Source of the DNA: Nectonema munidae
Taxonomy: Eukaryota; Nematomorpha; Nectonematoida; Nectonematidae
Length of the DNA: 64,000 nucleotides
Reading direction: 5' to 3'
NCBI GenBank assembly: GCA_030549495.1
Contig: JAUIRK010000081.1
Coordinates: 62,001 to 126,000, forward strand
Positions 34,201 through 47,294 of this stretch are shown here, piece by piece. A program made the position numbers and the translations under genes. Numbering within the stretch: position 1 is the stretch's first letter; every line of letters starts with the position of its first letter. Below the pieces are notes generated by a model, which saw only the letters and a list, made by a program, of their open reading frames with translations, did not search any database and was not told where the DNA came from.

Positions 34201-35500
34201 TTAGCTGCATCTTTTGGTACCATTTTTATGGTTGTTGAATCTCTCATGTCAAAAACTGTCAATCAAAATCAAAAATTAAATTTTTCAACAAAATTTTGAC
34301 ATTATCTGTAGTTAATCTTATAAATTAGGGTCTATAATAGATACTCCTTTGAAAATTTATAATTATATAAAGTTTTAAACGCATAACACTTTATATATTT
34401 AATTTTTTCAATAATCATGGCTACTTTTTAAAAAATGTCAATCAAAATTTTGATTGATGAGAAATATATCTAAATATTTACTAAATCTGCCTTGTTGTTT
34501 TCATTTCTGGACTTATTTTTTACATTTAGAATTTGAAAATACCTATAATTGCTAAATATATTTGCGGTTTACTGCTAAAAATTGTCTCCAAAAACATTCA
34601 TTAAATTTTCCAATGAAATATATGTTTTTATACCAAATCGATCATGCTAGTTACATTTCTGGGCTGTTTTTGCTTTTTGAAAATATCTGCAAGCGTCAAT
34701 AAAATATGCGGTTTAAGTTTGAAAACTGTTTTCAAATATATCTCTAATTTATATGAATATTTTTATACCATATCAACCATGCTGGTTTCATTTATGGACT
34801 CAATTTTTGCAGTTTGGATTTAAAAATACCTATAAGTATCAATCAAATTTGCGTTTATTTCAAAAAATTGGCTCCAAAAACATTTCTTCAAATTTTACAC
34901 AAAATTAAGCATGTCGGTTTTATTTCTGGACTCAGATTTTAGATTTAAGTTTGAAAGTGTCAATCAAATGTGCAGCTTTACGTCTAATGTTTACAGAAAT
35001 ATTTTTGAAATCTAAATATAATATTGTTTTTATACTAAATTGAAGATGCTGGTTTCATTTCTGGACTCAATTTTTGCTTTTAGGTTTATGGGCTTCAATC
35101 AAATTTGTGGTTTATGCCTAAAAAGTGTCTTCAAAAATATTTTTAAAATTTCAAATAAAATATCTGTTTTTGAACCAAATCGAATATGCTTATTTTATTT
35201 CTGTACTCCATTTTGGCTAATATGGTTGAAAATATTTGGAAGTGTCAATTCTCTATAAACCACACAAATTACTTTCTACAATTAATTCATTTATTTACTC
35301 TTATTCTGCATACACATTACCTTTATTTATATGTAAGTTCCATATTTTGTTTATTTCAATTCACAAACAACACCAGTCTTACCCGATTTTGCTTTTATAT
35401 TTGGACTCTTGATAAAGACCGTAAGGTCGAAATATTGAATCCTAATTTGCAATTGTAAAGTCGAGATAATAAAGATTTTCTTTTGAAAGTTTGTTTTAAT
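34201..35500 (+). repeat. dispersed element with 132-152 bp tandem units, copy 1
   Basis: About 240 bp of leader (TTAGCTGCATCTTTTGGTAC, then CTCATGTCAAAAACTGTCAA) shared with 52488-52720. It is followed by about six degenerate tandem units, each with a CATTTCTGGACTC-like core at 34502, 34654, 34789, 34921, 35056 and 35196 (spacings 152, 135, 132, 135, 140). The units share CAAATCGATCATGCTGGTTT, GTGTCAATCAAATATGCGGT and AAAAATATTT. It interrupts the 33.8-36.4 kb gene remnant. The end is unclear. Confidence 0.6.
35408..35436 (+). repeat. hammerhead-core-like hairpin motif, copy 1
   Basis: CTTGATAAAGACCGTAAGGT followed by CGAAATATT: a GACC/GGTC hairpin flanked by a GATAA word and CGAAA. AATAAAGATTTTC follows about 35 bases on. 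It resembles retroelement 3' ends that carry hammerhead-like folds, but the core deviates from consensus. Confidence 0.25.
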
Positions 35501-36399
35501 AATTATACTTATTATAATTATTTAAATAAAAAGTTCCTTTTTGAGATGAGCTGTCATATAAAAATCAATTTTTTGACAGGTTTGATAGATTTTCATAAAA
35601 AATGAATATCGGGCTTGATTCAGCATAGTTGAAATATATATATCCCATTGAAAATATTTATAAAAACGTATTAATATCTGAGAAATCACTATTTAGCCCA
35701 GCAATAATAATGTTAAAAAGCTTTTTTTAATTCTTTGAAATATAACAAGTGTTGCAGGGAAGTTGTTCAAAACTTCACAATAGTGGTATTTTGATGGGAT
35801 TTCAACGAAGTTATGTCAAATTTGTCTTATCTTTATCTTTGAGACAGTAGAGAAAATCTGAAAACTTCGAAAGAATATACTTGCCTCAAAAGACTCATTT
35901 TTCCTCCATTAAACAGTAAATTGAGCTTCCTTATAGCTCTTAAAAAAGAGCCTGCATCTTTCAAATACTTTCAAGACTTCTTTCCTAAGCTTTCTGATGA
36001 AAATTTGAGAGCATTTATGTTCATAGGACCACATTTAGAAAGACCATGAAGTTGGCGAAATTTCTAGAGTTGCTAAAGAGAAGAAAAAAGAAAGCTGGGT
36101 AGAAGTAGGAGGTTTTGTGGACAATCACAAAACTGACATTGAGGTAGAACTTATTGAGACTTTGGTGAAATAATATCGCGACAGGATGTTTAAAATATCC
36201 TTCAAGCTCTTATATCTTTGATGTCCATCTTTGACAAATTCGAGTAGGATATGTGAGCATACTCAGGAGAAAAAGAGGAGCGTTTGCACCAATATATAAT
36301 GGACTTTGTATCAGGAATCCTATAAGAAAAATTTGATGGAACACTAACTTCTGGCTTAATCGATAATAATCTGTTGTTGTGCTACATCTCGGAAAATCT

Positions 36400-39300
36400 A
36401 TAAAAATTGCATTATTTAACTTAATAAATATCTATTATAGAAAGTTTATCTTAAAACTTTTTTTCTGTTTTTGTATTTTTGTCGAAAATTGGTAAAATTA
36501 AAGTATTTTGTATAAAAAATTCAAAAAATTTGCCACAATAGCAAAGGCAAAAAGAATAAAGAGTATCTTCTATTGTTTTGTAATAAAAAAAAAGTTAGAA
36601 AAAAATACTTATTTGTGTAGAAACATAGATCCTTCTACACCATGATTTGGGTTAAAATCATTAAATGTTTGTTTATAGAAAAAGAAACTTTAAAATTTTT
36701 TGTCTCTTTTGCACATATTGAAAAACTGAAATGCAGCCAAAGTCCAAATATAAAACGAGAAGAAAAGTAGAGATATCACTTAATTAAAACAAATACATAA
36801 CTAACTAAATATGTCTAACGAAATAAACAACAAAATAATGTACTAAATATTATTTATTTTTTACAAAACTAATTCCACGAAAAGTGCGTTCGGCAAAGTA
36901 GTTTTTCGATATAGAGTCTGTTTAACCGATTGTACGTCTACGAACTGTAACATATGGATCACTGCTAACATATATAGAGCTGGTTTGAGCAAGATATAGT
37001 AATTTTGAACAGATTTTATCTTATTTTTCATTTTTTTTACAATTTTAAAATATTTTTTATTGATAATTATTTCAAACTTATGTTCATCGATTATTTTTCT
37101 ATGTATTTACAATAAATAATTCTTTTACTAAAGAATTTAATATTTTATAAAATTTTAATTAGGTGTAAAAAAAAGTAATTGTTATTCAAGTTTCAAAAAT
37201 CTATCATAAAAATCAAATATAAATCATTTACTATACCATCTGCAGAAAGAAATTTATTTCAATTTTTCAATTTCATGAAAGAATTCTGTGTAAGTATAAT
37301 AAATATACTACTTAAAAATTTATAGATTTTTAATTTTTTCTTAAAAAATTATGAATGTCATTTTTTTTTAATTTGAACAAAAATTACAATCTAATTTTTG
37401 AATAAGTGTATTATTATTGAAAAATATAAATTCAGTAAAGATTTTGAGTCAACACAAAGTACAATGTCTTAAGTATACAACTACTTCGATAATAGATTTA
37501 ACTTATCTAGCAATATTTCTCGCTTCAACTATATCTAAAAATAATTTCTTTCATTTTATATACAAACATTTTTTTCTCAAATCTCATAAAATCGTCGTTA
37601 ATCCATGCTATTTTTTTCGTCCACGCGTAAATATATCCCGCATTGACTTTTTCGTTCCCACACTTATAACTTAAACTTTCATTTTATTTGCTTTGGTATG
37701 ATACTGGTTTGGAAAAAAATGCTAAATTATGCTTCTGTATATATATATATGCTGTGAGTAGCAAAAGATTGACACCATTTTTATTAATATTCTTTGAGAG
37801 TTTTTTTAAAATTAATCTCAAGAATTAATCTCTTTTCATCATGGAAGTGTGTGATTAGGAAAGGTTTTAGTTACATCTTACCTAAACTTTGAAACAAAAG
37901 GCAACACATCGCTTCTAAACTTTTGGAGTGAAGTACTACCTTACTTTGACTATAGACTAACACTCTTATTGTTAACACAAAGAGAGTTGATTTGCGATCG
38001 AAAAAGCAAAACTTATTGAGCAAGGATGCTCACTATGGATATGTGGGCCAAATTCTAGTCTGAATTATATTTGGTATACTAACTTATCAGAGAAGGCTTA
38101 AGTTCGTAATTGTAGAGAGCTCCTTTTTTAAAAGTAATTTAAAGCGCTTTGCTTTCCATTTGTTTAATTGAATTTCATATGTTTAGAGAAGACGATTTTC
38201 ATTTTTGGAACACTCATCTCACACTGGTTCTGAATCGGATAAGTGGTAAATATTAGAAATTAAAAGTTTACTGGCTTTTTAAATTTAAAAATCTAGTTTA
38301 TTAAAAGTAGTAGGAATAGGGGATTGAGTAATGCTCAATTTTGTTAAGACATATTCTTGTTAGACAAAATTTTAAACTCGCCACTAAATATATGCAATGA
38401 AAGCTGCAGAGTAGATCTTTTGGCATTTTTGTTGTACCTACATGAAACAATCATCCACTTTCATTGGTTGGTCGCATTAATTGAAACATTGTAAACTTTA
38501 TTTTTTCAAGTTTATTCACCATCTTTTTAGACATTTGTAAAATGTTATAAATTTGGTAGATTTAACTTTATTAAAAATGGAATGAAAAATATAGAAGATA
38601 AAATACGAAATATTTGCGTCTTTATTCCCTTTGTCAATGGTATTGAGTAAGAGACAGCTCTAATGAAATGTATGAATGTTAAAAATGGTAATTATTATAA
38701 TCTAATTATAAAATTTTAATTTTATTAATAAAAAATTAAGTATGAAATTTTAATAATATTTTAAAACTATTTATTAACTGTTTACTACACAAGAAAATTG
38801 TCAGAAACGCAAAAATTTTCAACCCAATCTTCCAATTTTTTTATCCCATTTTAAATAAATTTGAGAAATTTTGCAATTACTTTACTCCAAAGAAAAGTTT
38901 CTTTTGCCATTATTTGCCTCATTTCAAGAATTTATACAATTTATATTTAAAAAGCGTTTACTTCGTTACCTTCAAACTTTTCGAGTTATTTCAAAAATTT
39001 TAACATGAATGAGGCAAAAAAGGCCGTTGCTTATTTTTCCCAAATTTCAATAAAAAAGCAAAACTTAGTAAAAATGTACACATATGTTCATGTGATAAAT
39101 TTTCGGGGCCAAATTTTAGCGGCTTTTATTAATGCGAAAATTCTCACGATTTGTTTATAATTAAGTAAGATTTCTTTTGAGATCCAAAAAATATAAAACG
39201 AAAAATTGAAAAATTAAGAATCATATAAGAAACTTTCATTACTCAAATTCGATCTTCCTAAAAAACTTATAACACTCCATTTTTTTCAGTATTTTATAAA

Positions 39301-39400
39301 AAAAAAAGTTTTGTTCACATTGTGCTACAAAAAATAGATTCAAATTGGGAAAAGTGTGAAGCATTAAGATTCATCAACTTCAAGAGGAATTCAAGAAGCA
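36400..39400. other. AT-rich stretch without a recognised gene
   Basis: No family, terminal repeat or RNA gene was recognised. Only simple A/T-rich sequence and a short TA run near 37738. Confidence 0.5.
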
Positions 39401-39613
39401 TCATCTTTTGATATTATTGTAGTTATTGTATATCTTTAGGATCAAGCACTTTACGATAACATCATTCAGAAGATTTGGTAAGCGTGATGATAAAATACTA
39501 AAATGAAAAGATACAGCCAGAACAACGAATGCGATGATGATAATAGCGAGAAAGTTGAAATGAACACTTGGCTGTTTCAAATCACGAACTTCGTTGAAAG
39601 AAGACAAACTCAT
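39401..39613 (-). CDS. possible exon with one membrane segment, unknown protein
   Basis: A 70-codon minus-strand frame starting MSLSSFNEVRDLKQPSVHFN, then FLAIIIIAFVVLAVSFHFSI, a clear 20-residue hydrophobic segment, then LSSRLPNLLNDVI. Codons are less AT-driven than random frames nearby. ATC followed by GTAAAG at about 39449 could be a donor after DVI. Upstream is a higher-GC stretch with TATACACTATAG at about 39665. I do not recognise it, and its length alone is not significant in this AT-rich DNA. Confidence 0.2.
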   Translation of the reverse strand: MSLSSFNEVRDLKQPSVHFNFLAIIIIAFVVLAVSFHFSILSSRLPNLLNDVIVKCLILKIYNNYNNIKR

Positions 39614-39639
39614 ACAAATATCGTGAGATTGAATCTTTT

Positions 39640-40130
39640 TTCCCGTTGAGCAAGTCTTCTATAGTGTATACGCAGGGATAGACAAGCACACATTAGTAAA
39701 GTTTGAGTCTCATTCAAAACAAGCCAAAGTGTACTCATTTCAATGAAGTATTATTGATACCAAGTCGCACCATTTTGTACAGTAGTGAAGTGAAGCTGAA
39801 CACGTTGATGAGCGAGCATGAAGATGTTGGCATTGCAACGCGTTCACAATCAAAGCAAAGCTTTATGGAGAGAACTTTTGAAAAGAAGTTTGGAACAATG
39901 GGAAACACTTTATTAAAATATGTTTGGGTAGCACTTCTTTGTGTGCCACTTTAAAGTTTGAACACAAGCTTCTTTTCCTCTCTAACGTTATCTCCAAAAG
40001 TAAGGAATATTTAGACGCCATTTCACCAAATCAATAAATAAACACCACACTTCCCTTTTTTATAATGATATCGAAGAGTGTTCACTTCGATGAGAATATT
40101 TTTTGCATTCATGCACTAAGCGAGCTCCCA
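39640..40130. promoter_or_regulatory. higher-GC island
   Basis: Composition changes from AT-rich flanks to mixed sequence with words such as AACACGTTGATGAGCGAGCA. It may be the promoter of the possible exon to its left (minus strand). Inference only. Confidence 0.2.
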
Positions 40131-40886
40131 GAGAGTGATTATGCATTTGCGAACAATTTTTGACGCCAGGAATGTATTTATTTCTCGCGATTTAACAATT
40201 TTTTATTTAATCGTTTAAAAAATTAATTTGAATAGATATACATATTTGTTTTTTTATCCTTAAAGCAACACTAATCCACGAATGATTTTGGACATTTTTT
40301 TTAGAACTTTCTTTCTATATACCTACCCCATCTGTGCGAAATCAGTTTCATTAAAGAAACTTTCATATTATTTATCTTAATTAATTTTCCTTCCATTAAA
40401 AAATTATCTTTAATCGAAAATAATCCTTTTCCATGTTGCTATCGATTTATTTTAGATACTTTATAAGCGTTTTAATTTTTTATTAAAAAGTTACTTTTTT
40501 TATTCAAATTTCTTCTTGCTCAAATTTTTGAAGCAAGATTAAAAAATACTTTCTTCCTCGGAACCCAGAAACTAAAATTTTGAGCGTCAATTCCCAGGAA
40601 ATCACGTGAAAACAAAAAAGACACTATTTCATACGTCTTAAAGCTTATGTCCATTTTCGGCACTTTTAAAAGAAAAAGTTTCTTGCGTATCACTCACTAT
40701 CTTGAGATTTCAGTTACGTTTCTCCTAAAATCTCATGATCCTTTTGCTCATCTTTGAGCGGGCCCGAACCAGATGTGCAAAACTTTACCACCGCAAGTAT
40801 TATAATATTTTTTTCCTAAAATGAAAATTTTCAGAATATTATATATAAGAAAGGAGGAGTTTGAATGAATGCTTATCTAGGATGAG

Positions 40887-41154
40887 CAATGGCGGATCCA
40901 AGGGGGAGGCCTCATGGGCCTAGGCCCCCTCCCCCTCATCTATGAAAAATTATACCCTTACATGTATAAAAAATAAATTTTTGCAATTTATTCATGGCAA
41001 AATAATGTTAAATATATGAAAACATAAGTAATTAGTGATTCTAAAAGACATAATACAGATGTCGTATTCTCTGAAGACTTTTAGCAAAATTGCAAAAAAA
41101 TTAAATGAATTTCGCCCCCCCCCCCTCTATAAGAAATTTCTGGATCCGCCACTG
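40887..41154. mobile_element. 268-bp MITE with GGCGGATCCA ends
   Basis: Left end CAATGGCGGATCCAAGG and right end, read inward, CAGTGGCGGATCCAGA are inverted repeats. Inside each lies a C/G-rich part (CCCCCTCCCCCTC near 40925; an 11-C run at 41115-41125). No coding capacity. No target duplication could be settled. Confidence 0.65.
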
Positions 41155-41159
41155 AGAAT

Positions 41160-44100
41160 AAGTATTACGCTTATTCATTGATGGTGCTAAGAAATGCGGT
41201 GCCCAATAAGATAACCGATAGGAAAACTTATGTAGACAATTTTTTAATACAAAGAAAGATACTTACAGACACACTGAATATTGTAAACCAGCGTTTAACC
41301 TTTTTGCATAAATCGCCAAATGAGAAATGCCGTGCAAAATTTTGTCTAAATCGCCCATATGATCCTTCACCCATTTTTCAACTTTCATTTAAATCCTTAA
41401 TTTCATTTATATCAAATGAATTCTTTCAAAAATTTCCTTTTACACATTTCATATTACAAGAAAAGAGATTCATGATCAATTCTTCTACTTAGAGCTTAAA
41501 CAAATCCCCGATTCTGAACAAAAAGTGATCTATCAGCTGATATTTGTGATTATAAATTTTTTATTTTCCTTGAAATTCTAACTTTATCAAATTCTTATGT
41601 AAAGAGGAAGTGCAAAAAATATTAAAACCCAGCTGAATTCCGTTTCCACCCAAGCGTGGTCAATTCGCCCACGCTTGAGAAACTGTGTTGTAAATATTTA
41701 TTGATTTCAAAAGTTAAACAAAGTTTTTTAGAAAAACGCCTTTTTGAGTTTTTATTTGCCAAATATTTAAAAAAATTACAGGATCAATAATTCGAACAAT
41801 TTCATCTTCTAAAGTTAGTCGTTAGAAAGCTGTGCTCCAGCTTACAGGGGGCGGGATAGCCTAGAGTCCAATTTGATAAAGTATCTAAATTAGAATTAAA
41901 ACCGGCCTTACTCGCATTATATACAACGAATGTGGATTAATACGCTTATCATGGAGACGGTATTGTAAAAAACTTCTTTGATCACTACTCACAATTTTCT
42001 ATACTATTTCACTTTAGTTTTTCGGAGTTAAGAATAATTTTAGCGTGTTAGCTGTATCTCGTAAGAGGAAGGAGACAGATTCTGTTGTACACACTTTCTT
42101 ACATTTGTCTTTCTCGCATTCTCGAAACATCATAAAAAAGTTCTCTCTTTGACGAAACGAAACATCACGACATTTTGTATTTTATCGATAAAGTCTATGA
42201 GCCTTCAGCATCACTTCATTTATAACCTATATCATCTCCTGAATGCTCACTCTTCTTTCACAAAATTATGCTAAATTTGATTGAACTATTCACTCATATG
42301 CTCAAAATTAAGGGAAGAAAGGGGGGCAATGACCTCATCGTTATATCCCCCCTCCATCCGCAAAATCCTCACTGTCTGAGAATAATGTTGAAAATAGTAT
42401 ATATATTCATATATATATAACATCTAATCCTATATCAATTTATAATAAGGAAAAAATGTAACTTATTAGTCACGAAGGTAACAAACACTTTTGAGTCGTA
42501 AAAAGTTGGTAAAATGCACAATCATTATCTGCGTTGTTCATATAAAAAATTGATTTTTCCGATAGACCACGACTAAAAAATTATTTGTCATAAAGTTTGA
42601 TGTCAAGCGAAAAATAACATTGGCCTATACTGAAGGTTCGACATATAGCAAACTTGCCTGGGATCAAAAGCCAGATGTTTTACGGCATTGAGTTTGGAAG
42701 GAAGTGCTATACTCGGTATTGTGTTCCTTTGTTGTAAAAAAGGAATTCAGCTTTCTCAGTCACTATCCAGCTGATAAATATGCACAATAGTAAAATTCTT
42801 AAAAAGGGTAAAGCTTTGAATCTAAATGCGTTTCTGAAAATAAGAGAAAGTGTCCCCAATTCTGGTGGATATGTCAACATTTGTGGTGAGATATTTTGAA
42901 ATTTTTTTTTTATTATTTTTAAGGAATTCTTCATTTTTTAGGAGATATCTTTTTTTTTTATATATTATGAATTGTGCTTCCATCTAAGTTCTTAAAATGG
43001 GCGATTCCATTTAGATGGGAAACATCTTTTAACATTTTTGAAGAGTACTTCTCGATTAGATTTTTGACGCGCTATTATTTTTATATTGATAATAACAACC
43101 CAAATTCTTTATAATTTAAAATTTCAAGTATTTAATCAATTGATAAAAATAATGTTTTTTGTGTTTCAGTCAAAGTAAGTTTTCAACCCTTTGGATGGAT
43201 CTTTTTGCAATTTTTTTGGAAAAACTTCATTTTTTAAAAATTGTTTATGGATTATTTTAGTGGTAAATTTTAATGCTGCCACTTTCAAAAAATGGCATAC
43301 ATTAACCTCAAAAGTCTAAATGAATATTTGATCTCTAAATAAACTAACTTACTATTTTAATATATGCTCATTGGTTGAAATGTCTGTTTGTAGAAATGTC
43401 TAATAGGTTTAGATGAAAGGTCATGTTTGCGATTGAACGTGATTTCCATACATGTCATACTCGATGTGGTGTTCAAGGAATAAAATTTATCTGAGTAAAA
43501 ATCAAGTATGTTTGCAATACTATGAATCTTGACATTTTCGCGTTATAAATATTCTCACATATTTGTTGAGGACATTACAGTGAAATCTTTTGAAGTACTT
43601 CGATTCGGATGCGCATATTTTCCTCCCGAATCCGCTATCAATAAACGTAATCCTTCAAAATGCCAACTCTGAACAGGACTTTTTCTGTTTGGCACAACTT
43701 TAACTTAAAAAATTCAACACTTTTTTTTTTATAAAAAAATAATTAAAAAAGGATAAAATATTTTGTTTCCATTAAACATTAAAATTTTCATACAAAATAA
43801 TTGTCCTTTTCTTGAATTATTCCTTTTTATCTTAATTAATTATGCTAAAACATGAATTATATACCATAATATTTTTTATGTTATAATAAATTGATTCTAG
43901 TTTTGTTTTTAATTTTTTAAATATATCAGGTATTTATATAGCATAATGCACGCGTAAAAACAATACCATTGCATTACCTCATTAAAAATGGAATTTTTAA
44001 ATTTTTTCCTGGATTACTGAGTAAAAAAATATGTATAATTATATTAGTTCCATTTCCATTATTTCCAACATTATTTTGTCTTTTTATAATACAAAATTGG

Positions 44101-44350
44101 ATTGCATCACTGAGAAAAAAAAATTAATATCACTTACTAATTAGATTAAAACTATAAAAGTTTTAATTAAACGATAATTACTTTTTATAAATTTTTTCTT
44201 TGATTTTTTTTTATAACCTTTAAAATTATAACTATACTTTTTAAACTATAAATATTTGTTCTTTGTTTTTACTGAAATTAAATGATATATCCGCTTTTTT
44301 TCATTGGCTAATATTTTATTTGCACCTCTAAATCCATTTTCTAATTCACT
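41160..44350. other. stretch without a recognised gene
   Basis: Holds a 104-codon plus-strand frame (41178-41492) that I do not recognise and that is near the length expected by chance here, and a C-rich patch at 42320-42360. Otherwise AT-rich. Confidence 0.4.
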
Positions 44351-44419
44351 ACCTATGGAAAAGAAATAAAGCATTTTTGCCACAAAAAGGAATTGAAGCA
44401 TATTCCTGCATGGAATTTA

Positions 44420-44840
44420 AAAAAAACGAAAGAAAGAGCTTTTAGAGGCCTTTTACGACACTTTAGCAGTGTTTGGAAGCGATGCGAGCATTGAACATCG
44501 AGTTGCCTACCACTGAGAGAGCTTCTTTGTACCTGGAAACGGCTTTCTGTGCGTGTGGAGTTTTGAAAAAGGAGGATTCGATCACGCACACACGTGATCT
44601 AAGGTGTTGCCTCCATCGCAGTCTCTAGACAGAGAAGTCACATCGTGCTAAAGGCCATAAAAAAGGTTTGTAGGTGTAGAGAAAGCACCAGACACACACA
44701 CACATTCACATACTCACTTGTATGATTGTTCACACCTTGCATGCTCGTGAGTATTTTGTTTGAGTGTGAACGTCTGTGTGTTTGTGGCTGTGAAAAGGCA
44801 CTTGGAAGTTATAGCACGCTCTCGTGTACATATATGCATT
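44420..44840. promoter_or_regulatory. higher-GC island
   Basis: The longest compositional island in the right half, with CGATCACGCACACACGTGATC (an inverted ATCACG/CGTGAT pair around CACACA), a CA run at 44693-44704 and CCATAAAAAAGG near 44656, a TATA-like word. GTTGCCTCCATCGC here resembles GTTGCCTCCATCAC on the minus strand at 13.58 kb. It may hold a promoter, but no start site or gene can be assigned. Confidence 0.2.
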
Positions 44841-45658
44841 GTTGGAGAAGGTGATTTTGAAAAATTTTCATTTTAAACAGTGTAGGTGAAAGAAGGAATC
44901 AAAAAATATTATTGATTTTTAAACGTATTTTTCCTTCAAGTACTTATACTATTCCTTGAAGAATTTGAGGTAAGTGTGTCTTGATAACGTAAAAGTGGCA
45001 AACTTTGCTCCTTATATAGGAATCTTTCAAAAATTGTCTGCACTATAGTTCTCTCAAATTATTATGTGTTACCACTCATTATCACCCATTTCCATCACTT
45101 TTATATTTCATCTCTAAAACGATCCGTAGAAAAGTTGCTTTTCATACTGAAAATAAAAAGTGGAAATTTCACAACTCTAAAAGTAAACCAAAAGTAGTAA
45201 AAACAAATTTTACCATTTTTAAAGTAATATAACTTTTAATAAATATAAATTGAGAGATTTTACTAATATTTTTGAATAAATAAATGTATACAATATTTTC
45301 TGTTATGTCAGCGTTTCGAATATTTGGATAATATGTTGATGATAAAGAGAACTTAAAAATCTTTCTTTTAAGATGATTTTTCAGTCAAATGTTTTACCTA
45401 ATTGAAGGTTAATTTACTACTATAATGGTATTTTAATCACCAAGAAAATGCATTGTTACAGTAACTATTTAAAGAAGTTAGTGTAACCACTTTTTGTTTT
45501 CAGTGACGAGTAAAGATGAATTCATTTCCTTAAGTCCACTATAAATAAAAGTCTGCAAAACTGTTATTGAATAAAATAGACCTACAAAAAGTTGCCTAGA
45601 ATTGATTACGTATTTTCTCTGATTTGTATGTTTTTTCTTAGATTTGTATTTTCTTTGG

Positions 45659-45722
45659 TAGCCTGAGCTAGGTTCGTTAAATACCTGGCTTTGATACCAC
45701 AAAGTTTTGGGTTGGATCCAGT
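45659..45722 (+). repeat. tRNA-derived SINE head
   Basis: TAGCCTGAGCTAGG (A-box-like) then CTTTGATACCACAAAGTTTT and GGGTTGGATCC (B-box-like). It aligns along its length with the minus-strand copy at 14476-14540. Confidence 0.45.
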
Positions 45723-45729
45723 ATCACCC

Positions 45730-47010
45730 CTCTTTTCTCATAGATCGAAACAAACTGTGCAATCCAGCCTTGTAGATGAAAACAGTCAAAGCTGACCTTT
45801 TGAAAAAGAGAATTTCTTGTTAAAGTTTTGGTCTTATATTAGTTATCTGTATCTTTATCCAACTTTGTTTGAAAGGAGTTAACAAAATGAGAAGGTCGTT
45901 TACTCATTTGGTTGACTCGAATTGCTTTCAACTTCCAATAGATTAAAAGCCTTAAATCAGGGTGTATATTAACGGTTTTAGGCCCCCCAAGTGTGCCATG
46001 CGCGGCTGATTTACAAAAACCAATCGAAAAAATAAGCAGACTTTTCCTATTCAAAAAGAAGGGCCTTGAATACTTAACCCATTAGATTCAATAGTCTTTT
46101 TTAAAGAACGCAAGCTTGTTCTGGGATCAAATTGATTGATTTAATAAAATCAAAAATCTCCTTTATTCAAAAGAAAAAATGAAAATCAAACGTAAATTAA
46201 TTTTACTCACTATATATTTCTTCGATATACAGACGACTTCCAGATGGATAAGTGCCCAAACCGGACCGACGAATAACTGAACGAATTTAAAGTTTTATTT
46301 AGAAAAATTTAGGAGTTTGTTATAGTCAATTGATTTCTTTTCTAGAAGTAGCCCCAACTTAGGGAAACAAATTAGGTATACACTTTTTACAGTGAGAAAA
46401 ACTATATAAAAATATATAAAGTTTAGTGAAACCTTTCCATTGCGAACAGCTATATGAATGTAAGCAATGCCCGTAATTACCAGGTGTGCGTAATAGACAA
46501 ACTCACTAATATCTATGAGCTCATTAATAAAGAAAACATGAACTGCTCAGTAGAGAGTATAGGAGGGAATGAATTTATTTAGGAGAAAAAAGACATAAAA
46601 TTAACTTAAGTAAATGCAAATATGTTATCCAAGTTATTTACAGAGTATAAAATTTTATATACAGTCCGCTGTTCGCATTACACAGCTGTCCACTAAAGTG
46701 GATTTTGTTTCCTTCACTCTCAGCACACGTATAAAATTCAAAATCTCTCATTTTCAGCATTCATAGCTTTTAGTGTTTTCCACAAAGTATGATTATAGTC
46801 TCAAGAGGTTTTCAAAAATTTTAGCAATACATGCTAAGAGCATTGGAGGCAAAAAGTTTTTTATACAATATTTAACATTTAATTTTAAAGGATTTGTGCA
46901 TGAACATCAATTGTAAAATAAGCAAAGCAATATGGAAAGTTTACTCACAAGCCAAATAAGTCTTAATGAATAAGGAAATAAAAGAGGTCAATTTTATTCA
47001 AAATAGTTTC
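45730..47010. other. stretch without a recognised gene
   Basis: Only short, unrecognised open frames. Nothing supported. Confidence 0.4.
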
Positions 47011-47018
47011 TATAGCAA

Positions 47019-47166
47019 CATTAATTTTCGACCACCCTCTTATTCTCCAGATAAACACACTGCTAAGTGCTAAGAGTAGAAGACAAGGAACAGAGAGTAA
47101 ACGTTTTTATCTTCTACTCCTAGCATGTACTTGAAGGAGAGGAGAGTGGTGGAGAATTAATAATGC
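47019..47166. repeat. long imperfect hairpin, likely a foldback MITE
   Basis: Two arms of about 55-60 bases (47019-47082 and 47111-47166) pair around a 28-base loop. Paired words include ATTAATT at the outside, CCACCCTC with GAGAGTGGTGG, and GAGTAGAAG with CTTCTACTC next to the loop. No coding sequence. A small inverted-repeat element or an RNA hairpin are both possible. Confidence 0.5.
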
Positions 47167-47294
47167 TAGAAATTATTTTCAATAAATGTTTTACTTTTTG
47201 ATGTCCTTATTTACATCTTTCAACTTTTATTCACGCCTTCCCAGCAACCTTTTCTTTACATTTAAGTCTTGAAAAAGATACCAAATCGAACAAA

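Larger units (their letters stand above)
33770..36360 (+). pseudogene. decayed copy of a multi-copy arthropod gene, split by an insertion
   Basis: Two parts on the plus strand match, from memory, a protein present in many near-copies in arthropod genomes and probably spread by mobile DNA. The first part (33770-34020) has a SESEDDYDP-type acidic start and VNEDLNYCNFVAGMFDAIGS then ACNPNKR. The second part (about 35790-36360) has LIALKKEPASFKYFQDFFPK, LSDENLRAFMFIGPHLE and GEKEERLHQYIMDFV. The middle is replaced by a dispersed element with tandem units. The copy is broken in many places and cannot work. What kind of element carries this gene is not known to me. Confidence 0.5.

Noticed and set aside
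41178-41492. 104-codon plus-strand frame
   Set aside because: Length is near the maximum expected by chance for this base composition and window size; no motif or neighbour supports it.
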